NCBI GenBank assembly: GCA_937899645.1
Contig: CALCCD010000127.1
Location: 19,484-83,483, forward strand
Reading direction: 5' to 3'
Source: an uncultured cyanobacterium
Lineage (GTDB): Bacteria > Cyanobacteriota > Cyanobacteriia > Cyanobacteriales > Geitlerinemataceae
DNA length: 64,000 bases
In this document: positions 1 to 8,682 of the stretch, piece after piece
Numbering within the stretch: the first letter of the stretch is position 1
Layout: each line of letters begins with the position of its first letter
Translations under genes and position numbers: made by a program
Notes under the pieces: model-generated
Database searches by the model: none
Told to the model about the DNA's origin: nothing
Seen by the model: only the letters and a program-made list of their open reading frames with translations

Positions 1-1266
1 GACCTGGCGGCGGAGCGGCTCGGGAAAGGCCGACTCGTAGCAAATGGCGACGGCGGCGCGGCCAAAGGGCGTGTCGAAGTTCTGGCCGCGATCGCCGAAT
101 TCGAGAATTGCGGTCAGTGGCGAAAGTCGGGAAATCAGACCGCCGAGCCGATCGGCAAACGGAACGTACTCACCAAGGGGAACGAGCTTGGCTTTGTCGT
201 AGCGGCTGGTGGTCGCGAGGCTGCCGTCGGTGGCGGGAACGACGGTGAGCAGGCTGTTGGTGTAGCGGCGGCGATCGCCTTGCATCGTGCCCAGCCACAC
301 TGGGACGCCGCGATCGGCGATCGCGAGACCGAGCTGACCGTCGGGGCTGTCGATGTTGCGCGCGCCGCTCCAGAAGACGGGCAGGGCAGTTTCCGGCGTC
401 AGGACGATATCGACGCCGCGATCGGCCAGCTCGTTGTAGCCGTCGCGGTAGTTAAGCAACGCTTTGCGAATGCCGCCGGGATAAAGCTTGATGTCGTTGG
501 GAATATTGCCTTGGACGATGCCGACCTCGAACGAGGCTGCGGCGCTGGGGACGGCTTCGGCGTTCAGCGACGCCCAGCCCAGCGCGTGCAGCCCGAAACA
601 CAGGCCGATCGCGCCCGCGAGCCAGCGGCGGCGGCCCGATGCCCGCAAGCCCAGCGCTAGCAGACCGTTGACCGCCACGATCGCCGCACTGACCACGGTC
701 GGCCCCGACAGGCGATCGAGCTGCAAAATAACCAGGTTATGGGGGCTCTGGGTCAGCGACAGCCACGGCCACCACAGCGCCCCGCGACTCCAGAGCGTCT
801 CCAGCAGCGCCCAGAGCCCCGCTCCGGAGGTAACGAGCCACGCCGCCAGCCACGGCCCCGCAGCCCGCCGCCGACTCCAGCGGGCCAACCCGCCCATCGC
901 GATCGCCCAGACCGTGGGAACCGCGCCGCCGACGACCGTAATCGCCACCCAGCAAAACGCCGCGATCGCCACGCTCTGCCCCCACGACACGCCCATCCAC
1001 ATCATCGGATGCACGCCCGTAATCCATTGCAGCGTCACGCCATCAAACCCGAGACCCCAAACGACCCCCACCAGCGCCGTCTGCCGCAAAGACATACCGC
1101 CTAGCACCCGCTGCCAGAGCGGCACGAGCCCGACCCAGGCTAGCCACCACCAGCCCAGAGGCTCGTTCGCCAGTCCGGTCAAGCAACCCGCCACAAAGAC
1201 GGCGGCCAGCGATCGCGCACGATCGCTGGAAAAGAAGCGGGCGAATTGCGCGAAGACAGTGTTCAT
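1..1266 (-). CDS. lnt: Apolipoprotein N-acyltransferase (3' end outside window)
   Basis: The frame is open from an ATG at 1266 to the left edge, so the C-terminus is missing. Family knowledge: Lnt transfers an acyl chain to the N-terminal Cys of lipoproteins at the inner membrane. The first roughly 200 residues hold several hydrophobic segments (start MNTVFAQFARFF, then AVFVAGCLTGLANEPLGWWW). The second half is a nitrilase-like domain in which the expected catalytic triad is visible: Glu in LTPETALP, Lys in DKAKLVPLGEY and Cys in AICYESAFP. Nothing indicates a broken gene. It lies upstream in the same direction as none of its neighbours' pathways; the next minus-strand gene starts about 500 bp away. 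Confidence 0.93.
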   Translation of the reverse strand, partial: MNTVFAQFARFFSSDRARSLAAVFVAGCLTGLANEPLGWWWLAWVGLVPLWQRVLGGMSLRQTALVGVVWGLGFDGVTLQWITGVHPMMWMGVSWGQSVAIAAFCWVAITVVGGAVPTVWAIAMGGLARWSRRRAAGPWLAAWLVTSGAGLWALLETLWSRGALWWPWLSLTQSPHNLVILQLDRLSGPTVVSAAIVAVNGLLALGLRASGRRRWLAGAIGLCFGLHALGWASLNAEAVPSAAASFEVGIVQGNIPNDIKLYPGGIRKALLNYRDGYNELADRGVDIVLTPETALPVFWSGARNIDSPDGQLGLAIADRGVPVWLGTMQGDRRRYTNSLLTVVPATDGSLATTSRYDKAKLVPLGEYVPFADRLGGLISRLSPLTAILEFGDRGQNFDTPFGRAAVAICYESAFPEPLRRQV

Positions 1267-1487
1267 TTAGCAGAACAGGTCGCAAAACATGGCGCGGCGG
1301 AGAGTTTCAAAAGAAACCTGTGATGTTGACGGAGGCTCTCCGAACGTTCAGAAGCCCGAGATCTCAGCCGACCTACACGGTATCTCAACAACAGAAAACG
1401 CAGAAGTAAAAATTTACTCCTGCGCAAAGATGAGTGATACCTGAGCGATGGCGCTAAGTTAGCGCGAGGCCCGGCAAATCCAGGCCA

Positions 1488-1763
1488 TCAGCCCCCGGCA
1501 ACTGCGGGGACGATGCTGACTTCATCACCATCACTCAAGGCTGTTTCCGTGTTGTCCAGGAAGCGGATATCTTCGCTGTTCACGTAAAAATTTAGAAAGC
1601 GACGCGGCGCACCGGATTCGTCGCACAGACGGGCTTTAATGCCGGGGCAGCTCGTTTCGAGCGCGTCGATTAGCTGCGAAATCGAACCGGCGTCGCACTC
1701 GATCGTCGCCTGCTCGTTGGTGAACTTTTGCAGTGGGGTGGGGATGAGAACTTTAACGGCCAT
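1488..1763 (-). CDS. MoaD/ThiS family sulfur-carrier protein
   Basis: A 91-residue ubiquitin-fold sulfur carrier. It starts [15 protein letters not shown] and ends in AVAGG; the C-terminal Gly-Gly is the residue pair that is adenylated and thiocarboxylated in this family. It follows threonine synthase on the same strand, separated by about 200 bp that contain a palindromic repeat. Proteins of this size and ending are annotated as MoaD/ThiS or CysO-like. The thrC neighbourhood points to an amino-acid-linked sulfur carrier rather than molybdopterin synthesis, but this is inference: no moeB-like activating enzyme or moaE lies in the window. Confidence 0.85.
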   Translation of the reverse strand: MAVKVLIPTPLQKFTNEQATIECDAGSISQLIDALETSCPGIKARLCDESGAPRRFLNFYVNSEDIRFLDNTETALSDGDEVSIVPAVAGG

Positions 1764-1871
1764 TGACTTGAGTAAAACAGACTGAAAACTGAAATGAATT
1801 TAAGCGTAACGGGCGATCGAAAATCGCTCGAAACTTTGCGGCAAGAGTACGCCAGCAAAATAAGCGCTCGA

Positions 1872-1959
1872 CTGCGGTAGGGGCGTCACGGCAGTGCGTC
1901 CGCAATACAGAGCGCTCGGCACTAGTGCCCGGGCGCTCCGTATTGCGCCCCTACGGCAG
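1872..1959. repeat. Long palindromic intergenic repeat (REP-like)
   Basis: Between thrC and the sulfur-carrier gene lies an imperfect inverted repeat of about 88 bp. The outer arms read CTGCGGTAGGGGCG on the left and CGCCCCTACGGCAG on the right. Inner arms contain CGCAATAC..GAGCGC and GCGCTC.GTATTGCG, and the centre is the perfect palindrome GGCACTAGTGCC (1918-1929). The left arm has an extra stretch of about 15 nt. It begins immediately after the thrC stop codon, so it may also act as an mRNA 3' structure. A partial GTAGGGGCG motif also occurs near 4853. Confidence 0.7.
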
Positions 1960-3264
1960 CTAAACCGTGGTTTGTTCCCAGTCGAGGCGATTGAGGGTGT
2001 TGGCACGCTCGAAGGCCGCTTCAAATGACTCGAGCTTCGGCTCGATCGTCAGCGGCTCGCCAACGTAGGCCGAGATGGCCTCTTGGGTTTTCAGGCCGTT
2101 GCCGGTGATGTAGGCCACTGTAGTTTCGTCGGGGTCGATTTTGCCCGCTTCCACGAGCTTCTTGAGGACGGCGATCGTCGTACCGCCTGCAGTTTCAGTG
2201 AAGATGCCCTCGGTCTCCGCCAAGAGCTTCATGCCCTCGATGATTTCGGGGTCGGTCACATCTTCGATGTTGCCGTTGGTTTTCTTGGCGATTTCCAGGG
2301 CGTAGACGCCGTCTGCCGGGTTGCCGATCGCGATCGACTTGGCGATCGTGTTGGGCTTGACGGGCTTGATGAAGTCGCGACCTTCTTTGAAGGCTTGGGA
2401 AATCGGCGAGCAGCCTTCGGCCTGTGCGCCGCTGAAGCGCACGTCTTTGCCTTCAACCAGGCCGCACTCGACGAACTCGTTGAAGCCTTTGTAAATCTTG
2501 CCGAACAGCGAGCCGGAGGCCAGCGGCGCAACGATGTGGTCGGGCAGTTCCCAGCCCAGTTGCTCGGCAACTTCAAAGCCCAGAGTCTTCGAGCCTTCGG
2601 AGTAATAGGGACGCAGGTTGATATTCACGAAGCCCCAGCCGTGGGTGTTGGCGACTTCCGAACACAGGCGGTTGACCTGGTCGTAGTTGCCTTTCACGGC
2701 CATCAGCGTCGGGTTGTAAATCAGCGTGCCGAGGACTTTGCCCGCTTCCAGGTCGGCGGGGATAAATACGCAGCAGTCGAGACCGGCGTGGGCGGCGATC
2801 GCGGCAGTCGAGTTCGCCAGGTTGCCGGTGCTCGCGCAGGAAACCGTGGAGAAACCCAGCTCGCGAGCGCGGGTCAGGGCAACGGAGACGACGCGATCTT
2901 TGAAGCTCAGCGTCGGCATGTTGACCGCGTCGTTTTTGATGTAAAGCTTCTTGAGACCCAGGCGACGCGCGAGGCGTTTGGCTTCCACCAGCGGCGTCAT
3001 GCCCGTACCGACATCGATCGGGTCGCTGGACTCGACGGGCAGAAACTGGCGGTAGCGCCAGATCGAGTTCGGGCCAGCCTCGATCGTCTCGCGGGTGACG
3101 GTGTTGCGAATAACGTCGTAGTCGTATTTAACTTCCAGCGGACCGAAGCAGAGGTCGCAAACGTGCTTGGCCTCAGCCTCGTACTCAGCGCCACATTCCT
3201 TGCACTTCAGCTTGTGGAATGCGGGCTTGGTCGTCAGAGTCGGACGCTCGATGGCTTGGGTCAT
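1960..3264 (-). CDS. thrC: Threonine synthase
   Basis: A 434-residue PLP enzyme converting O-phosphohomoserine to threonine and phosphate. The N-terminus carries a zinc-ribbon-like pair (KCKECGAEYE and HVCDLCFGPLE), typical of the longer threonine synthase class. The PLP lysine lies in PTLSFKDRVV and the phosphate-binding region is SCASTGNLANS. Full-length at both ends; start MTQAIERPTLTTK at 3264. It is followed by the MoaD/ThiS-like carrier, an association that may be functional. The same stretch is open on the plus strand for almost 400 codons, which is a GC-composition shadow. Confidence 0.95.
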   Translation of the reverse strand: MTQAIERPTLTTKPAFHKLKCKECGAEYEAEAKHVCDLCFGPLEVKYDYDVIRNTVTRETIEAGPNSIWRYRQFLPVESSDPIDVGTGMTPLVEAKRLARRLGLKKLYIKNDAVNMPTLSFKDRVVSVALTRARELGFSTVSCASTGNLANSTAAIAAHAGLDCCVFIPADLEAGKVLGTLIYNPTLMAVKGNYDQVNRLCSEVANTHGWGFVNINLRPYYSEGSKTLGFEVAEQLGWELPDHIVAPLASGSLFGKIYKGFNEFVECGLVEGKDVRFSGAQAEGCSPISQAFKEGRDFIKPVKPNTIAKSIAIGNPADGVYALEIAKKTNGNIEDVTDPEIIEGMKLLAETEGIFTETAGGTTIAVLKKLVEAGKIDPDETTVAYITGNGLKTQEAISAYVGEPLTIEPKLESFEAAFERANTLNRLDWEQTTV

Positions 3265-3501
3265 ATCTCTAAGCGCTATTGAAGCGCGGTCGTATCACTC
3301 ATTGGGCGTCAATGTAGCACGGCGTCAAAGTGTCGCAAAACATACCCGACTTTTTTAATCGGGATTAAATCGCGCGAGAAAAAACGGCGATCGCGTCGCC
3401 GTCTGAAGTTCGATCTGAGTTTGTTGAATCCAAACCTGAAGCTGGCGTCTGTTGAATCCGAACCTGAAGCTGTCGTTTGGCAAGAGATGCGCCGCTCGGG
3501 G

Positions 3502-4620
3502 CTACTTGCCGTTCGACTCGCCCTGCCCCATTGCGTAAGACGCAAAGCTCAGCTCGTTAATCGTGTTCCAGGCACGGACGCGCTCGCGAAACGCCGACCA
3601 TCGATCGAACACCTCTTTAAAAGCTGGGTCGCTCGCGGCATTCTCTGTCAGCAGCTCGTCGGCGACCTCGCGGGCTGCATCGAGGATCTCCGTGCTGTAG
3701 GGGCGCAACTGCGTACCGCTGTCGATCAGCTCTTGAAGCGCGCCTGCGTTGAGCGCGTCGTACTGCGCCAGCATCATCATGTTTGCTTCCATCGCTGCCG
3801 TCTTGAAGGCTTCCTGGTATTCCGGCGGCAGCGCGTTCCACTCGTTCAGGTTGACCAGCACGTCCAGCGTTGCGCCCGGTTCCCACCAGCCCGGATAGTA
3901 GTAAAACGGAGCCGCCGTGTTCAGCCCCAGCTTCCGATCGTCGTAGGGGCCGACCCACTCCGCCGCGTCGATCGCGCCGCGCTCGAGGGCCAGGAATACC
4001 TCGCTTCCCGGCAGCACCTGCACGTTGACCCCCAGGCGCGACATGACCTCACCGCCCATACCCGGAATCCGCATCTTCAGGCCGTTTAGGTCGGCGACGG
4101 TGTTGATTTTACGCTTAAACCAGCCGCCCATCTGCGTGCCGGTATTGCCCGCCGGGAAGCTGATAATGCCGAAGTCGGCGTAGATTTTATGAATCGCTTC
4201 AAGGCCCCCCGCCCGGTACATCCAGGCATTGTGTTGCTGGGCGTTGAGGCCGAAGGGAATCGCCGTCGCAAAGCCCAGTGCCGAACTCTTGCCGATGTAG
4301 TAGTAGCTGGCCGTGTGGCCGCACTGCACCGTTCCGTCCTGCACCGCGTCCATCACCTGGAGCGGCGGCACTAGCTCGCCCCCGGCGTAAACATCGATCG
4401 TAAAGCGCCCGTCGGTTATGGCGCTGACGCGATCGGCAACAGTCTGCGCGCCGCCGTAGATGGTTTCGAGAGAAGTGGGCCAGCTTGCAGCCATCGTCCA
4501 GGAGACTCGGGGTAAGCTGCCGCTTCCGGCGGTGTTGTTGGCGGCGGGGCTACAGGCGGCGGCCAGGGCAGCGGTCGTGCCACCTAGGGCGGCATTACGA
4601 ATGAGGTTGCGGCGTTTCAT
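3502..4620 (-). CDS. TRAP-type (DctP family) solute-binding lipoprotein
   Basis: About 372 residues from the ATG at 4620; a longer frame to 5010 lacks family similarity. The N-terminus MKRRNLIRNAALGG has an Arg-Arg pair and then LAAAC with Cys23 as a likely lipidation site, so the protein is probably exported (possibly by Tat) and membrane-anchored. The body matches the TRAP dicarboxylate-binding family: YGGAQTVADRVSAIT near the start, GTQMGGWFKR, DLNGLKMRIPGMGGEV and ERGAIDAAEWVGPYDDR. These proteins bind organic or 2-oxo acids for a DctQM membrane complex. No DctQ or DctM gene is in the window, so it is an orphan binding protein here. Confidence 0.88.
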   Translation of the reverse strand: MKRRNLIRNAALGGTTAALAAACSPAANNTAGSGSLPRVSWTMAASWPTSLETIYGGAQTVADRVSAITDGRFTIDVYAGGELVPPLQVMDAVQDGTVQCGHTASYYYIGKSSALGFATAIPFGLNAQQHNAWMYRAGGLEAIHKIYADFGIISFPAGNTGTQMGGWFKRKINTVADLNGLKMRIPGMGGEVMSRLGVNVQVLPGSEVFLALERGAIDAAEWVGPYDDRKLGLNTAAPFYYYPGWWEPGATLDVLVNLNEWNALPPEYQEAFKTAAMEANMMMLAQYDALNAGALQELIDSGTQLRPYSTEILDAAREVADELLTENAASDPAFKEVFDRWSAFRERVRAWNTINELSFASYAMGQGESNGK

Positions 4621-4897
4621 GGTGGGTTTTATCGCGATTTTTTGTCGTGTTTTTTTAGGTCGGAGCGGAGGCGCAGAATGGCGGAACGAGCCTGCCAGAG
4701 CCGTGCATCTGCTCAATGTTGTTAGGCTGTGAGTTTCGAGAGGAGGCCTGCGCCGCGAGGAAATCGGCAGTCCTCGTGGTGGCCGAGAGGTTCGGCTTTT
4801 TTTAAGAGGCTGGATTGAAGGAATCGGATCTCTGAAGGTGAGCGATTTTATCGTAGGGGCGCTCCAAGCCGCCGCCTTCAGGCAGGCTGAAGACACG

Positions 4898-4926
4898 AAA
4901 AAAGCGGGGTGAAAATCGACCCCGCT
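4898..4926 (-). terminator. Rho-independent terminator after the RRM gene
   Basis: Read on the minus strand, an 8-bp stem (AGCGGGGT / ACCCCGCT, plus coordinates 4903-4910 and 4919-4926) is followed by a run of six T. It lies about 110 bp downstream of the RRM protein gene and ahead of the TRAP binding-protein gene. The remaining sequence between 4621 and 5036 shows no other gene. Confidence 0.8.
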
Positions 4927-5036
4927 GGTGGGCGATCGTGCGATCGCCTCACAGTGTATTGGCTGCTCGGACATGGACTTCCCGGCGTGGGATACCGAAC
5001 GGCATTTCAATCGATTTCGGCGATCGAGGCCGGAGC

Positions 5037-5465
5037 TTACGAGTTCGTAGTTTGCGCTTCGAGCTGCTGCTTGAGCTTGGCCAGTTCGTCCGCCCAGCGC
5101 GGGTCGGGTTGGCTCGCTGCCGCCGGGGTGCTGCCCGCCGAGCGCAGGCCGGAGCCGGGCTTGTTGCCGCGACGCGCGCCGCCATTGCTGCGAACCGGCG
5201 CGGGCGCGTCCTCTTTCTTGCGGGGTTGAGCTTTCTCGACCTTAATGCTGGTATCGCCCAGCGCCTTGCCGTCGTACTCCGCAATGATCTTATCGGCATC
5301 TTCGTCCGCCTCGACGGTAACGAACGCAAAGCCACGGCATTTGCCCGTCTTGCGGTCGGTGACGATCTTGATCGACAGCTCGACGCCCGAATCTTTGAAC
5401 AGCTCCTGCAGCTCCTCTTGCTCGATTTCCTTCGGCAGATTACCGACGTAAAGGCGGGTGGACAT
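5037..5465 (-). CDS. RNA-binding protein with one RRM (Rbp family)
   Basis: A 142-residue protein with a single N-terminal RRM. RNP2 is LYVGNL at residues 5-10 and RNP1 is CRGFAFVTV at about 43-51. The C-terminal 60 residues are low-complexity, with Lys/Arg, Asn and Gly, and include NGGARRGNKPGSG, likely an additional nucleic-acid contact. A GGAGG ribosome-binding site lies about 10 nt before the ATG at 5465. Cyanobacterial Rbp proteins of this design are mostly cold- or stress-responsive mRNA binders. A terminator follows at 4898-4926. Confidence 0.93.
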   Translation of the reverse strand: MSTRLYVGNLPKEIEQEELQELFKDSGVELSIKIVTDRKTGKCRGFAFVTVEADEDADKIIAEYDGKALGDTSIKVEKAQPRKKEDAPAPVRSNGGARRGNKPGSGLRSAGSTPAAASQPDPRWADELAKLKQQLEAQTTNS

Positions 5466-6117
5466 GATGGATAAACCTCCGGTGATTAACGGTCTGAGAA
5501 ATAAGGTGTGGCGAGCGTTCCCACGAGGTACCTGCGGTCTAGGGCGCTATCCGCAGCGCTGAGCTGGAATGGAGCCGACGTGCAAGCTGCGAGGTCGCGT
5601 TGAGTGCGATCGAGTTGGGAAAACTCGGCGCAGATGGGCGCTGTCGGCGTCGCATCGGAAACAGCCACATTCGCGGCGCTCGCGGGCACTTCGATACCGA
5701 CAGGAGATTTAGAAACAGTGGCGTGAATGGCGGATCGAATTCGGGCGGCTTTCTTTTCCGATCGAAGAAATCTTTGTTGAAAGGATGGGCTTCAAAAGCG
5801 CCGTATCGAGCAAGCGTTCGCAAGCTTCTCAGCCGTTAGACTAGATACCACTCTTAATTTTTATAAGCCGCCCGATACGTCTGTATCGACTGAAACAAAC
5901 CGTGTTGAATCTTACGATTACTTTCGCTTTTTGTGCAAGCCTTTTGGACGACTTCCAACCCTGACGGCCATATAGGTGCGGCAAGCGCGACACCGACCTA
6001 AATTCAAGGTCTAGCTCAGTTGGATTCACACTATCACAACTTATCAAAAAGAAACAAAACTTCAAAGTATAGGAGCGCCTCCTGTGGATAGGTGACGAGC
6101 GGGCGGGCTGAAGGTGG
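5466..6117. other. Intergenic stretch of about 650 bp
   Basis: No gene could be supported on either strand. Short open frames here lack recognisable similarity and differ from the neighbours. The right half (about 5830-6080) is more AT-rich than its surroundings and may hold the promoter and 5' leader of the RRM gene on its left side, but no clear hairpin or conserved RNA was seen. Confidence 0.4.
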
Positions 6118-8550
6118 TTACAGCCCGCCTCGCGCGATCGCGATCGCGCCCCAAAACGCGCAAAGAACGGCGATCGTCGTCGACCAGATCGGGTGGCCGT
6201 TTTGGGCGGAAGCGTCGGCCTGTGGCGCGCCGTCTGCTGGCGTTCCGACCTCCAGGCGATCGACGTCGATCCAGGGGGCGAAGCCGCGACGGAACCAGCC
6301 GGTGACGGTGACGGTTTGGCCGATCGCGTCCACGGCACGGTCGTAAGTGGGGACGAGCCAGCCCAGCCAGCCGGTGCGATCGAGAACGTGCAGCGGCCAG
6401 AGGCGCTGACCGTCGTCGAGCCAGAGGTCTTGGCCGAACCAGTTGGCGACGCCGCGCCGCCCCACGAGCGTGCCGGTCAGGCGTAGGGTGCGGCTGTCGA
6501 TCGGCAGGCTGTCGAGGTCGAACGTCCAGCGATCGAGGTCGGGCTCGGTGTTAAGGGCGTAGGGCTTGAAGTTAGGGAAAAAAGCGTTAACGCGCAGCAG
6601 CGTGCCGACCGCAAAACCGACGAGGGTCAGGCCCAGGGTCAGCCACGGCCAGTCGGCTTGGAGCCAGGAGAGCGAACGCAGCTCGAACAGCCTGCCGATC
6701 GTGCCGACGCTAGCGGCGATTGCCACCAAACCCAGCGCCACCGAGACGCCTAAAAACGGCGCGAGATTGTGCATCAGGGTCGTACTGGCGAGCAGGCTGG
6801 CCGGGGAGATCGGTAAGACGCGCTTAGGCGAGCGCAGGCGGCGGTTGTCGCTTTGAGCGATCAGCTCCTCGGCGGTAAACTCCGGCGCGGCTCCGGCACG
6901 CTCGGCCAGGGCGACAAGTCGGGCGAGGCGCTGACCCAGGGGCGGGTGGGCGCTGGCGATCGACAGCCAGATGCCATAGGAGCCGCTCGCTTCCCAGCGC
7001 AGCGCGGCCAGTACCGAAGTGCGATCGGCGTATCGTCCGAACCAGACGCCGTGAAGCGGATCGATGCCACCCAGGGAAACGAACCGCTCCAGCAGCCGGG
7101 GCAGAGCACGCGCGTTGCCACACTCACCGCACTCGAAAGCCGCGCGCATCGACATGGCTTGCTTGACCAGGCTGCGGGCGCGGGCGTTGGGGTTGCCGGT
7201 CAGGTTGGCCGAAAAGCGATCGGCGTAGGTTTGGCGCAGGCGCGACCAGTAAAGCACCGGCAGATTCAGCAGCCGGTAGACGCCATAGGCAAGGGTCGCA
7301 AACGTCGAGGTCAGCCAGAGCGTGAATCCCGCCGCGAGGTAAATCGCGCTCTCGAGGCTGAAGGCCAGCGCATCCGGCTTGCGTACAGTGGCGATCGCCT
7401 CACAGCGATCGCCCAATACCGACAGACCGTCATAAACGCAGTAGAACACCTGTAACAGCATCGCGCTGGCCGTCGCGAAGAACACGTCCTTGCGCGCGCC
7501 TGCCCCGAGGCCCGCTGCGATATCCGCCGCCAGCTCGTCTGCTGCCAGCCCCTCGATCGCCCCGGTCGAGATTGCCAGCCGCAGCGACTTGCGGCCGTAG
7601 CCGTACGCCCACACGAACGCGGCCGGAGCGTCGATCGTCACGAGTTGGGGCTTTGCGGCCCCCTTAGCACGGGCAAATTGCGAAATCAAACGCGCAGCCT
7701 CGGGCGAGATTTTTTTGAGGCGGCTTTGGGTCAGGGGCTTGGCACGATACTGCCACTCGAGCAGCTTATCGAGAGCAAACGGCGCGGCGATCGCGATCGC
7801 AACCAAAAACAGCGCGATTTTCAGATCGTGCCGCAGGTAAAACGCCTGCACCGGACGCAGCCCGATCGTCAGCAAAAAGTCGTTCGCCTGTGCCATCAGC
7901 CAGTGCAGCCCAATCGTCAAGACGGCAAAAATCGCCCCGGTGGCCAAAATCTCCCGGCGGCGCAAATGTCCGGCATCCAGCGGCTTGAGTCGCTGCCAGC
8001 GCTCGGGGCGTCCGGCATTGCGCCAGAACGTGCCGGAGTCTGTCTTGGTGGCGGGCTCGGCGGTCGGTTCGGCAGGAAGCTCGGCGGAAGCTGGGACGGT
8101 CGGTGCGTGCGGTTTGGGCAGTTTGGGCGGTTGAGGGGCGAGCGATTTGGGCCGGGGCGATTTGGGCCGAGGCGGGAGCGGTCGCCGGGCGGCGGTTTGG
8201 GTCGCGCGTCCGCTGGGCTTGTTTGGTAAGCGTGGCGCGGGTTTGGCCGGTTTGGCCGGTTTGGCCGATCTGATTGGCTCGGCGGGCGGGTGCGTTGCAG
8301 GCGTCCCGATCGCGAAGGCGTCGGCATCGAATGGATTGTCGGGCTTGGTACTGCCCGCCTCCCCGGACTCAGTCGGCGGCGTGACGATCGCGCGGGCGCG
8401 TTTCGGCTTCGTGGGAGCATTCGGCTCCGTTCCGTCCGTCTCCAGCGGTACGAAACCGGCCCGCTGGCGATCGCGCGTATCGCGGGCAGCGCGTTCGGCG
8501 TCGGGGTCGGTCGGTCGATCGTTGCGGTCGGAAGAAGGGGGAGTCGCCAT
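6118..8550 (-). CDS. M48-like membrane protein with a degenerate zinc site
   Basis: A 810-residue protein. The N-terminal 170 residues are a disordered Pro/Ala/Lys-rich region with KPAKPAKPAP microrepeats. Membrane segments follow (for example ILATGAIFAVLTIGLHWL), then a region aligned to cyanobacterial M48 metallopeptidases: PAAFVWAYGYGRKSLRLAIS, GAIEGLAADELAADI and SAHPPLGQRLARL. Where M48 enzymes have HExxH, this protein has AAGLG (about residues 345-349). The third ligand Glu before ADR is Thr441 (RQTYADRF). It therefore looks like a non-catalytic relative. The C-terminal third has more membrane segments and a small beta-rich domain (LTGTLVGRRGVANW). Confidence 0.82.
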   Translation of the reverse strand: MATPPSSDRNDRPTDPDAERAARDTRDRQRAGFVPLETDGTEPNAPTKPKRARAIVTPPTESGEAGSTKPDNPFDADAFAIGTPATHPPAEPIRSAKPAKPAKPAPRLPNKPSGRATQTAARRPLPPRPKSPRPKSLAPQPPKLPKPHAPTVPASAELPAEPTAEPATKTDSGTFWRNAGRPERWQRLKPLDAGHLRRREILATGAIFAVLTIGLHWLMAQANDFLLTIGLRPVQAFYLRHDLKIALFLVAIAIAAPFALDKLLEWQYRAKPLTQSRLKKISPEAARLISQFARAKGAAKPQLVTIDAPAAFVWAYGYGRKSLRLAISTGAIEGLAADELAADIAAGLGAGARKDVFFATASAMLLQVFYCVYDGLSVLGDRCEAIATVRKPDALAFSLESAIYLAAGFTLWLTSTFATLAYGVYRLLNLPVLYWSRLRQTYADRFSANLTGNPNARARSLVKQAMSMRAAFECGECGNARALPRLLERFVSLGGIDPLHGVWFGRYADRTSVLAALRWEASGSYGIWLSIASAHPPLGQRLARLVALAERAGAAPEFTAEELIAQSDNRRLRSPKRVLPISPASLLASTTLMHNLAPFLGVSVALGLVAIAASVGTIGRLFELRSLSWLQADWPWLTLGLTLVGFAVGTLLRVNAFFPNFKPYALNTEPDLDRWTFDLDSLPIDSRTLRLTGTLVGRRGVANWFGQDLWLDDGQRLWPLHVLDRTGWLGWLVPTYDRAVDAIGQTVTVTGWFRRGFAPWIDVDRLEVGTPADGAPQADASAQNGHPIWSTTIAVLCAFWGAIAIARGGL

Positions 8551-8682
8551 ACCGAAAGGGACGCGCGGGATTTACGGCCAGTATTTCGAGGATATCGCAC
8601 GCGAAAAGCGGCGCGATCGCGCCGGAACGATCGTGCCGCTGTATCTGACGATCAGCCCGGTCAGCCCGAGTCGGTCGGTCGA

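Noticed and set aside
2083..3282. Open frame of about 400 codons on the plus strand
   Set aside because: Exactly opposite thrC and without recognisable content; a GC-composition shadow.
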